Assembly: GCA_037892935.1 (NCBI GenBank)
Contig: JAYXKI010000013.1
Coordinates: 1,116,001-1,180,000 of the forward strand
Origin: Phlebopus portentosus
Taxonomy: Eukaryota > Basidiomycota > Agaricomycetes > Boletales > Boletinellaceae
Direction of reading: 5' to 3'
Length of the DNA stretch: 64,000 nucleotides
The first letter of the stretch is position 1. Each line of letters starts with the position of its first letter. Under the pieces are notes generated by a model that saw nothing but the letters and a program-made list of their open reading frames with translations, was not told where the DNA came from and did no database searches. This document shows, one piece after another, positions 1-10,097 of this stretch. The position numbers and the translations under genes were made by a program.

Positions 1-2991
1 TACGGCGCAAGCGCGTATCTCTTTTGTTTTCCAGGAAGTAGTACCTGAGAGGAGATAAATATTAGACTGATACATTGCAAATCTCCGTTTACTGGAGTTT
101 TCGTTTCTTGTACTGGGTAGTAAAGAGAGTCATGAGCAACAATAAGTCGCAGTACGGATGGGGAGGGGCTACGCACCACAGTGATGACTGTCCCGTCATC
201 CAGCGTCTCTTTCGCCGGGTACAGTTTATACTTGCCAATTCGGGGTAGAACCTGTCTCCATATTGCCCAGTAGAGGACCCCACCCGCGAGAACGCCGATG
301 GCAACCAAACAATACCTGTTCGATGAGAATTTCAGCTCGAGTTGCAATAATCGCATATTTGAAGGTAACGAGAGCGTACAGATAGTATGGCAGCGGTGGA
401 GTGTCACCGACACCGTTCGCAGGTCGGATATAGGGAACCACAATCACTGTGGAGATAGAAGGCATGAGCATTGATTGCGTGGAAGCCGATCAGGAAGCAA
501 TAACGTACAGAAGACAGCAGTAGCCATGAAGAAAAACGCGACCGGCAACCAAACTGCACGCAAAATAAAGGATGTTCGTTACTGTCTTATTTGAACGAAT
601 ACAGGAATGGAATATGTTGGGAAACATTCTTACCTTTAAACGGCCTAACAGCATCTGGCTTCTTCCAGCGGAGGTAAAAAAGACCCTGACATGTGAGTCG
701 CATAAGAGTGCTGCCGGCGAACGGACGGTGCAGAATACACACAGAAACGATAAGCAGATTGAGGATCTGCATCGGATAGCCTTCAACATTGAGAATGAAA
801 GGATAGGCGACATCTGGCGGAGGTGCGAGGATGACGATGGCCTGTGAAGATACGATCAAGAAGTTGTACAGTACACCAGCAACGTTGACGACCCACAGAA
901 GGAATGAAGTGCAAAATCAACCCGGGCATGGGAGACTTCCCAGTCGGCCAGTTGGATGCCCAGAATTTGTTACCGAACGGCAATGGCATGCCCTCTTTCG
1001 CAACCTCTAAATACGGATAAAATATCAACTATGCAACGTGATGAGAAGCTGTCAAATTGGCATACCTTGATTTACACGAGACATTGAGAAGGTCTACGAG
1101 GAGCACATTTTATAAGTATTTTGGACTCGAACTCATCGCACAATTCAAATTTTGCGTACCACTGTCATCACATTCTGCAAGGCGTGTCAATACAGTTCTT
1201 GAGCTCAGAATCGACAAAGAACTTACACTGAACAATGCAGAAGATCGGAAGATACGTGTCAGAAATATTGATATTTATAGGTTAAGCGTTTGCTTACCCA
1301 AGAGCACTAGAAATCTCAGCGTGAGATCTGACTATCTAATAGCAAAGATCATAGCAGAGACTTACCTCAAACCGACAAACACGCTCAGCGCTTTCTGAGC
1401 CTGTTCGCCAAACACTTTCTTGAAGAATAACGAAGCGACAGTGACACTGCTAGCCAAAATCTCCTCCTTAGTGGAAGCACTGGACGTCACGAACGCGAAC
1501 GCAAACCGGTCGATCGAATAAAAGAGAGGGTACGAATTAAGATGAGTTTCGTCCTGGCAGTATGGACGAGGGCCGACTTACGCGAAGTAGGCAATGTTTG
1601 CGAAGATATAGGAGACCGCGCAGATACCCAGACCAAGTGGGCCAGCGATTTTGAGAGTACGCACGGGATCCTTCACCTCGTTCAAAACATAGTTGATGTT
1701 TGACCAGCCGGCGTATGCATTTATTACTTTAAACATCGCTGTCGCGTACTGATAGGATGAGATTAGAGCATAATCATATAGATCCCAGAAGAGAACTGAC
1801 ATCACCGCTACTTGGAGAACTACCAGCGAATGCATCGCGGAAGTTAGCATGTGGGTCCTCAACGCTTGTCTTCCCACCCAGGACAACCCATCCTGTCAAG
1901 GCCATTCGCCTGAGTTGATATACAGAAATTGGTGAAACGATACTTACCGGTAACAATGACGAAAGCCAGAAGGAATACTTTGAACAAACTGATCGCCTGG
2001 GGTGGGTGGTTTAGGATTCAGTAATAAAGGAGCCAGTGAAGGAATCCTACATTCATGATCCAGATACCAAATTTCGGAGTAAAGCCATGGACCAATGTAA
2101 CAAAAGTGATTACTGGAACCGATAGAAATTCAATACGGAAGATTTTGTTCAGGCGTTATTATCGCGCTTACCGCCCATGGCGATGCCACGTGAATTCCAA
2201 CGGCCAGCTTCCACGCCCGCAGTTATCAAGATGCTGATCCAGAACGTCAGGAGCCGGAATTCCGAAGACCCCGTTAGATACGGAATTCAAAAGAAGCACG
2301 CACTTTTGTGCAAATACAATACAGCCACTAGCCGTGAAGCCGAGCAGGATAATCTGGAAGGCGTAAAAGACTGTTGCCAGTCCTTTAGGTCTCTTATAAA
2401 CAGCCTCGAGGTAGACTTTTTCTCCTCCTGACCGCGGAAACATGGTACCAAGCTCGAGCCAAACGAAGAGTCCAGAGAAAGCAAGAAAGAAACCAAGCAC
2501 CCAAAGCATAAGCGATGCGCCAACGGAGCCTACCGAACCTAGAATGGTGGAGGGAGTGGAGAAGATACCGGTTCCGATGATTCGTCCGACACTACTTCTT
2601 GGTCAGCCAGAAGAAAATGACAGTCAAAGGACAACGCACATCAGCATAGTGCAACTGAAGACACCCAAGTGACGGCCCATTCCCCCTGCAGCATCTGCAC
2701 AAGGATTAATATTCAGTAAACCGACCCGGTAAAGGAGAATCACTGCTCACCTTCTTCGAATGAAAGAACACCAGGGTTCAGGGATGGATCTGCTGCGGTA
2801 GCTACCTCTCCATCAACGGGAGCTGGGTAGGAAGCCAGCGCTTTGCCATCTTTCTCTTGTGAGCTACCGAATGACGCGCGATCGTCTGCTGAAGAAGGGT
2901 GGCTTGGATTTAAACGATGAAGCGCTTCCTTGAGGCCAACCATGGTTAGCACGGACGGACAATGGGTAGTCAAGCTTTGGCTTGAGGACAT
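1..2991 (-). CDS. LAT-family amino-acid permease (MUP1-like), 3' end at or beyond the window edge
   Basis: Probable plasma-membrane amino-acid/polyamine/organocation transporter of the L-type (LAT) group, which includes fungal high-affinity methionine permeases. I start at the ATG at 2991. Exon 1 (2991-2751) encodes a hydrophilic cytosolic N-terminus. Exon 2 is 2694-2640, and from 2594 comes the helix-1 signature GRIIGTGIFSTPS. Later exons encode FPRSGGEKVYLE, then FAQ joined to NILITAGVEAGRWNSRGIAM, the loop KVINAYAGWSNINYVLNEVK (about 1690-1730) and KFWASNWPTGKSP (about 960). The last recognisable exons carry RWKKPDAVRPFK and LYWAIWRQVLPRIGKY, and the frame stays open toward base 1. The order and spacing of motifs fit a 12-helix permease of 500-600 residues. 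The region 1028-1400 is hard to splice: only a microexon reading ISSALG is clear. The family is confident; substrate and 3' end are not. Confidence 0.8.
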
Positions 2992-3557
2992 GTGTGCAGA
3001 TAAGACTCATATTTATATAGACAAAATTTGAAGTCCGGATCACGAGCTGACAGAAGAGCGTGCCCGATAGGCAAAGCGCCTGTAGTATGATACCATTCTC
3101 CGCTGAGTGCGAAAAGTCGCTGTGTTTGCTGGAGCTGAGGCAATCCGGATCCTAGATAACGCCATTGAGAAGTGAAATTTGTCCTACCATCATCGACCGC
3201 AACACAGGGTCAGAGCGTGCTTTTTATTTCTGGTCGTGCCTCTGACTGTCGTTATGTCTGAGACAGTTCTTTTGACAGCAAATACACCTCTTTACTTGGC
3301 GTCGTAGATATCAAGGTACGCAGAAGGTACACATAATGAAAGGGGAGCGATTCTGATGAGCTGGAAACAAGATTTTGACTTGATATTCTTCCGAGTTGAT
3401 GGAATCAAAAGAAGCGTTGGAGTTCCTAATGTGGAAGGTGGGTGTGTAATTAATTTTAGACCGTGAGTGTGAGTCACTTAGTGTGACGTTACATCCCGTC
3501 ACGTGAACAGATCTCAATTCAACAACCCACGTCGGGATATCTTTGCTCCTCACCAGA
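2992..3557. promoter_or_regulatory. divergent promoter between permease and NFKBIL1-like gene
   Basis: This 566-base gap separates two genes transcribed away from each other, so it must hold both promoters. On the minus strand an AT-rich TATATAAATA stretch lies at about 3010-3019, unusually close to the permease ATG. No other motif is convincing. Confidence 0.45.
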
Positions 3558-4735
3558 ATGCCTCGTCTCCATCTGAAGAGAACACCAGCTGAAGAGGAAG
3601 AACGCGCTAGAAGAAAATCCACGAAAACTTCAAAGAAACACAAAGAGAGGAGAAGTCGATACGCTTATTCTGACAATGACGACTCAGAGCGAAAGCAACA
3701 TCATCCTCGCTCACGGTCAAGAAGCCCAGGACGCGGTTCAAACTATCGTTTCAGAAAGTACCACAACCAGGATCCTTTTTCGGGAGATTCAGGCCCGTCT
3801 TCTTATGCACACAGTCGTGAATACGTGAGCTCCGATGACGACCCTTTTCAAGCCCGTGCGGAGGAAGAACGCTTTGAAGAGAAGTTGCGTGATGCACTAG
3901 AAGACGATAGGCTGTTTGACTCGACGCAGCGCCTTGATAATGTCGAAGCACGGTTAAACTCTTATGCTCACATTCCTCGCCGGTGGCGGGGAACGGACGA
4001 TGGATTCAGTGCAGGCCTTTGGATGGAGGACGCTCGGGAAGATATTGGTCTTGAGCCGTGGCAAATGAATGACGACGAGTATGCCGAGTACATACGCGCG
4101 GGGATGTGGAGGTATGTTCTTTCGTTCACGTTCAAAATCGTCAGTACAGCGCTTACGGACATTTATCTTTCAGAAAGAAGAACCAGGCGGAATTTGAGGA
4201 ACGCTTACGCAAGAAGGAGGAACGGAGACGAAGGGGCGAACGGGAACAACGTCGTCGAGAAGAGACAAGAAGACTGGAACGTGAGGCACAAGCGGAGCGC
4301 GAGAAGCACTCTGCAGTAAAAGCCAGGCGGAGGCTTGAAGAGGCGAGGCGGTTATACGAAGAGCGATGGGCTATTCTACTTGCGCGTCCTGCCTCGAGTT
4401 GTGCCACTGAAGATCGTTTACCCATATCGTTTGCCGACATACCGTGGCCCATCGCAGTTACGAAGAAGATTTCATCAGAAGAATTCATCGAGCAGCTCAC
4501 GAAAGACGCGGTGTCGTCGTTCTTGCTGCGTTCCGGGAAAGAGATCGATACCACAGATGGACCGGCGCCTTCTACCAAGGACATCCTCCGTACGACGATG
4601 CTCAGATTCCATCCTGATAAATTCGAGGCACGTGTCCTGGCTCGCGTCGAGGAGAAGGATAGGGATCTCGTCAAAGAATCCGCGAGCGTCGTAATACGGA
4701 TTCTCAATGACCTGATGAAGGATCTTCGTGATTAA
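3558..4735 (+). CDS. NFKBIL1-like nuclear protein with C-terminal J-like segment
   Basis: Two exons (3558-4111 and 4174-4735) join as ATGTGGAG|A and give 371 residues. The upstream in-frame TTG at 3543 is not needed; the ATG at 3558 is the first good start. The N-terminus is Lys/Arg/Ser-rich (a TSKKHKERR run, then an RSRSRSPGR tract as in splicing-associated proteins). The middle is acidic. From about residue 185 there is a long E/R/K coiled coil. The C-terminus carries MLRFHPDKFE followed by a short amphipathic helix. That HPDKF block after a charged coiled coil is the hallmark of the NF-kappa-B-inhibitor-like 1 family, whose members are nuclear and linked to RNA processing. No ankyrin repeats are visible, as is usual in fungal members. 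The assignment rests on domain order and the HPDKF motif; the role in this organism is inference. Confidence 0.72.
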
Positions 4736-5725
4736 CTGAGCCTTGCTTTCAAGAGGGAGCTCTTATAACCTGGACAGCCTGACCGTGTTGCAGCTCAGTC
4801 GTACCTGGAGCTTATACGATGTCTTTCAGAGAGCTTAAGGAGAGTCATGTTCCGCTCGTCTAGGAGCATGAAGGACAAGCTACTCTTTAATATCCGCAGT
4901 ATCGAGATATCATTCCTCGCCTCGAAAGTGGCAAAGCCCAAAGCCTCAAGGACAAAGTCGAACGTTCTTGAATATACCTGCCGTTTCTGGGTTGTTTATT
5001 TTTAGCGAAACATCGGTCCCTATACATACTTCGGCAGAGTTTTTGTAGTAGACAGGGATTACTGACAGACTTCCTTATACAGTACAATCGAGAAGTGAAT
5101 AGACTGACTTGGGGTGCAATAAAGATGATGCGGATGCTCTTCCTCGTACTGTCAGATTGCCCGCATGCTTGCCGCTGAGTTTAAGCAGCACACGATGTCT
5201 ATCCTTGCAAGTGCAGTATTTGGAGATGTTCATTCTGCGCTGGATTTGCAAATACTATTTGCCTTAAATGATTGTAGTAGGCCTAGTAAAGCATTTCTAC
5301 TAATGGTTTCCGACCAACAAATATCTCACTGAGCACCTCTACAGTAAGATGTCACTCGACTCGGACCTCGACGATTATAAGCTTGCTAATTCCCTCTGAT
5401 TTGGACATAGAATTTTTCCCACAGGCGTAACGGTTACACACGCCGTTTTTCAACTCTATCGAAGTTCAGACGACAGTCTTGGATAGTTGGATACCAGCCG
5501 ATACGGGAAAGTAAGTAGTCTTATCATCACTACTCGTACATTGTACGTCTCAAGTTGGAAAACTATTGTTTCTTCCATAACCCTCCCTCGCCAGCCGAGC
5601 GTAGCTCGATGAGTGTATACCGTCTCATGAATCTGAGAAATCGCCTGTAGAGCGGCAGCATTATAGGGAACCCATTTCCATTCTGGCAGCGCAATTATGT
5701 CCTAATGTAGGAGTGATTAAAATAG
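4736..5725. other. gene-free spacer
   Basis: About 990 bases between the NFKBIL1-like stop and the tail of the eIF4G-like paralog. The short open frames here show no known motif and no plausible splice partners. The eIF4G homology ends abruptly at about 5757 (inside the paralog), so the rearrangement breakpoint lies just right of this spacer. Confidence 0.5.
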
Positions 5726-8700
5726 CTATACACAAGCGAGAGAAGAAATGTATGCAGAGAAATATTCTTCACCCTCGTCGAGGTCGCGAATGGCAAAGAA
5801 CTCTTTCTGGTCCTGATCGATCTTCTTCTCTGCCTGCTCCTTCGACATCGACGGTTTACCAGAATCCTTCTCGATGATCTCGCCTTCCTCACCATCATGA
5901 TTCTCGGCCGGACTCGGCTGAGACGCCTCCGGAAGAGGCTTCGAACGAGGAAGTAGATTGAGTCGCTGCCAAGGAGTCGATTCACCAGACGCGTTATGTG
6001 TGAGATTGTGTTGCTCTTGCTGCGCCTTCTCCTTTGCAGCCCAAAAAATCAATTAGCGCTAGAGACACTAGGTCAGTAAATCATACATACTGTCGCATGG
6101 ATCTGCGCGATCGTCTGCGGAGCAGCAGCTGCGTTACGTGGAATCCATTTCCGTTCTCGCAACTCAATCACGTCCTGACAAGAGAGATTAGAACAGCTAG
6201 ACCCAGACGAAAGCAGATACGTACCTGTAACATAAATTGCATACGAGATGACACATTGCTGCTCCTGACGAGCTCCTTCATCCGAGCGAAGTATACATCC
6301 ATATGTCCCCGAGCCTTGGAGGTATCCAGAGCCTGGCCAACAGTCGTCAGGAGCTTGCACAGACTCTCGATCTCTTCCTCCTCCGGGTTATCCACGTTAC
6401 TGAGGAGCTTCTTGATGCATTCGTGCATGATACGCTCCGTGAGCATCCGCACCTTGTAAAGCTCGCCGATGAACTTGATGAGACCGAGACCCTGACGCTT
6501 CGCCTTCTGGGCAGCATAGTATTCTTCCGAGTAAAGCGAGATCTCTCCGTCTTCTCCCTTGTTCTTTTCGTTGGCATTCTTGACTGCTTGATCCTCAGTC
6601 TCCTTCACCTTCGCAGCTGCAGCGGTCGTTTCTTTAGCCGACCAACCGCGTTCGAAATCCTCCTGACAGAGATTAAGAAGGTACTTGCGGAATACCAGAC
6701 CACCGGTGATAGGTTTACCCTCGGTATTGCGAATACCATCGTCTTGGACATTTGAACTGATCTGCTTCATCATCTTTCGACACAGTCGCGCATAAATTTC
6801 GTTCAAATCAGCCTCATCTATCGCCTTCTCGAATACGAGTCGAGTGACCCGAGATAGTGTACGCCCATCCTTCTCGTTCTTGCCCTTGTTCACCCACCCG
6901 ATGATCCGGTTCGAGATAGAGTCAAACCTTTCCGTGGTAAGCACATTGAGCAGGGCGCGAACTTTCTTGTCCACAATTTCTAGAGAATCTAGTGGAAGAG
7001 AAGATGACGCCCGGTCCATTAATCCATTATGGCCCTGGAGCGGACAAACGGTGCCCGCGCTGCGTAGAGTCCACTTCCGTTCCCGTAGCTCAATTACATC
7101 CTACAAGGCAGAAGTTAGACAAGAACACACAGAAATAGATACTACAAACTTGTAGCACTGCTTGCGCGTGAGGCTGGACTTTGCTGCTTCTAGAAAGCAC
7201 CTTCATTCGAGCGAAGTAAATAGCCATATGTCCCCTAGCCTTGGGAGTATCAAGGGCCTGACCAATATTCGTCAAAAGCGCGCACAGACACTCAATTTCT
7301 TCTTCATCTGGGTCGTCGACGTTGCTGAGGAGTTTCTTGATGCATTCATGCATGATATGATCCGTGAGCATTTCCAGCTCGAAAAGCTCACCCATGAATT
7401 TGATGAGATGAAGAGCTTGACGCTTCGCTTCCAGTGCCGCGTTATCTTCGTCCCAGTAAAGATAAACGTCTCCCTCCACATCCACGTCCTCGGTGCTGTC
7501 ATTGACTGCCTCTTTTCTGGACTGCCTTTCTTTCGCTGTCACAGCCATCATTTCCCTGGCAGACCAAGTACGCTCAAAGTCCTCATGACAACGGTTCAGA
7601 AGATACTCGCGGAACAAAAAGTCACTAGAGATTGATTCGTCTTCGGCATCGCAAAAACCGTCATCGTGGATACCCGGATTCATCTGTTCCATCATCTTTT
7701 GACACAGCCGCGCATACATCCCACTCCAAGCAGCCTCGTTCACCGCCTTCTCGAACACAAGTCGAATGACCTGAATAAGCGAGCGCCTATCCCTCTCGTT
7801 CTCGCTCTTATTCACCCATACGATGATCTGGTTTGAAGTGAAGTCGAAATCCTTCATGTTGAGATTGTTAACTAAGGTGCGGGCTTTCTTGTCCTCGATT
7901 TCTGGAGAATGTTGGTCGACCTGGGCGCCACGTCTGCTTGTGCTGCCCGGAACCCAACGGTTAGCGGAGTGCTCAAGCGGTGCAACAGGTTCGAAAGGAG
8001 CGCCGGTATTCATGTTGAACTGAGTAACAGCAGCATTGATACGATTTGACTCGTTACGTGTTGCATCACCGCGCTTGCTACGCGTGCGTTTGTTACCCAT
8101 AGCACCCGGACCGCCTTGGCTAGACGAGCGGACCATAGGCGAAGCACGACCACCAACAAACGGCATCGCACCAGGTCCACCGCTGAGTGATGTCGAACGC
8201 ATGAATCGCTCCTCGCTCGTGAGCTTCGGTCCTGCAGAGAACTGGCCCATGGCGAAGTTCGACCCAACCTTGCCATTCAAAGGACCAAGGCCTAGTCCGA
8301 CTGATCCTTGTCTTGTGGTTGAGGTCGGCGGACCCATGGAGCCAGATACACCCCTTCGACCGGAACCACCGCGACCCATAGAATGCGACTGATCAACTGG
8401 TTCAAGGCCAATTGCTTCTAGGTTAGGAAGGTTGTCTGGCTTCTCCTTGCACACAGACATGAATTGAAGGAGGAAATCGCGATCATACCTGTTCAAACAG
8501 AGAGCTTGGCATGTTTTCACCCACGAAATAGTAAGAAAATACGAACCGGAATTTCCCATCCTTCACGTTCGTATTGAGTTCAGGCTTAGGACTCCTGATT
8601 CCTTCGGGATATGGAATCTGGTAAACATCTCGAATATGACGGGCGGTGGCAAGGGCGGACGGAAGGGGTTGCGTGACAGGTTTATGAGTTGATGAGAGTT

Positions 8701-8956
8701 CAGGAAGACCAGCCGTATCTTGACTGGGCGACAGGGCAGCGTCAGACGATAAAGTTTTTGAACGCAACGGCGGCGAGGCCACGCTCTCAAGGAAGAAAGC
8801 ATTTATAGGAGATGAGGTTCTGGTGTCACTTCCGCGACCCCGGAAGAACGGCAGTATATCGCGTTTTGTTGGCTTGTGCGTCGCGGAAGGCAGGCCAATA
8901 ACTCCATCCATCAGGCAGAGTATGAAGAAGGAGGACTCAAGACGTCGCGGATACAT
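5726..8956 (-). CDS. eIF4G-like paralog with two tandem MIF4G domains, no MA3 domain
   Basis: A rearranged copy of the adjacent eIF4G gene. Exons: (8956 or 8911)-8547, 8488-7150, 7100-6225, 6174-6091, 6031-5726. From the ATG at 8911 the sum is 990 codons (989 aa) with no stop; 8956 adds 15 residues. It keeps the eIF4E-binding motif YDRDFLLQF. It then has one divergent MIF4G domain (exon 8488-7150) and a second MIF4G (exon 7100-6225) fused in frame through a DVIELRERKW linker. It lacks the proline/histidine-rich N-terminus, the long Glu/Lys/Arg coiled coil and the whole MA3 domain; after EGEEYFSA it ends in a short unrelated tail. The usual CAG acceptor of the last intron is mutated, but an AAAG nine bases on keeps the frame. 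It could compete with eIF4G for eIF4E and eIF4A. Whether it is expressed is unknown; the intact frame argues against a plain pseudogene. Confidence 0.7.
7921..8502 (-). repeat. near-identical tract shared with 12031-12612 (eIF4G duplication)
   Basis: Comparing the two eIF4G genes line by line I count about three mismatches in roughly 580 bases here: one in the tgctgcccgg/tactgcccgg block, one in cgaccggaacc/cgaccagaacc, one in gttgtc/attgtc. The flanking MIF4G exon 7150-7900 is strongly diverged from 11270-12000. A second near-identical tract runs about 6080-6770 versus 11110-11810, and 5757-5990 matches 10420-10690. Confidence 0.9.
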
Positions 8957-10097
8957 CGGTTTGTACTTAGGGGGCACAAAAGGTCTCCTGATTCGACGCG
9001 CCTCGAGGTGAACTTGTAAGCCTGCATAGCAAGAATAGACCACCCCATTCTAGTGACGTGAAGCATCGAGAAGCTACCATGCTGGGATAAGGACTGCCCG
9101 ACTCGGATAAGAGGGAACTGCCTTCCTATAGAGAACGACTCGAGGACTGAGCGCCTTCCAGTACGGGCGACTGAGAGCGGCAATGCAGCTAATCAAAGCA
9201 TCAGAATAGCTAGTATTCCCTCAACACATAGTTGAGTTCGGTTTTGTGCAGCGATTCGACTTCGATCATGACAATGAGGCTCGTCTCTGTCTCAGTTTCC
9301 TACAGACCGTATGGTCAGATGAGGTCGTTCATTACTTACAGCTATTGATGTCGTACCTTGAGCTAACATTCCTTCATCTACTTCTAAAGACGCTTAGGCG
9401 TCTATCCGATGTATCGCACATTATTACGCCACTTAAAGTCCCCTCTTGCACGTTCTCAATGACATGCACTATTGCTTAGACGACGCAAGGACTACCTCAG
9501 CGACGGAGCATCTAGCCAGCAGTGATCAAACTTAGAAATGGCGCTAATACATACAATATTAATACAGCAAGTTGGCCACCTGACTGGATAAAGGATGACG
9601 TAATACTAGGACACTTGATCAAACGACCAGAAATGTGATGGGCTTATGATGGATGTCCACCCCGCCGAGGTGAAGTCTTACTTTTGTACCCAAGAATTAT
9701 GACAATGAGAGCGATACGTGATCATATTGCAATGATGCGTACAAAAGTGAGAGTAAAGATGAGTGCAAAAATTGGAAAAAGTGGCTATACAGAGGACCGC
9801 CGATGCAAGATGGAAGAAAGAAAACACACAGAGTAACAGAGACATGGAAGAAAGAAAGAGGAAGAAAAGCAACAAAAAATAATAATTGAGGGACAACAAA
9901 GCAGGAATAAAAAGGGCACGCGAGGAACGACTGCAAAAAGAATAATATAAAGTGTCATGCAGGCACAGAAGAACGGGAAGGTGAGCTTAGGGAGAGAAGA
10001 GACCAGTATTATGTCGGGGCAGGTGCGGAAAGTATGCCTTGAGCGCCTGATGAGTGATGAGCAGTATATACAGAAGTCACAAAATGTAGGAAGAAAT
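8957..10097. other. spacer between the two eIF4G genes
   Basis: Just over 1.1 kb containing the upstream region of the truncated paralog and the 3' flank of complete eIF4G. Homology to the N-terminal eIF4G exons stops at about 8890 in the paralog and I found no further fragment of the missing parts here. The stretch 9700-10050 is purine-rich on the plus strand and is probably 3' untranslated sequence of eIF4G. No separate gene is supported. Confidence 0.45.

Noticed and set aside
4153..4707. 184-codon minus-strand frame
   Set aside because: Antisense of the charged coiled coil and J-like end of the NFKBIL1-like gene.
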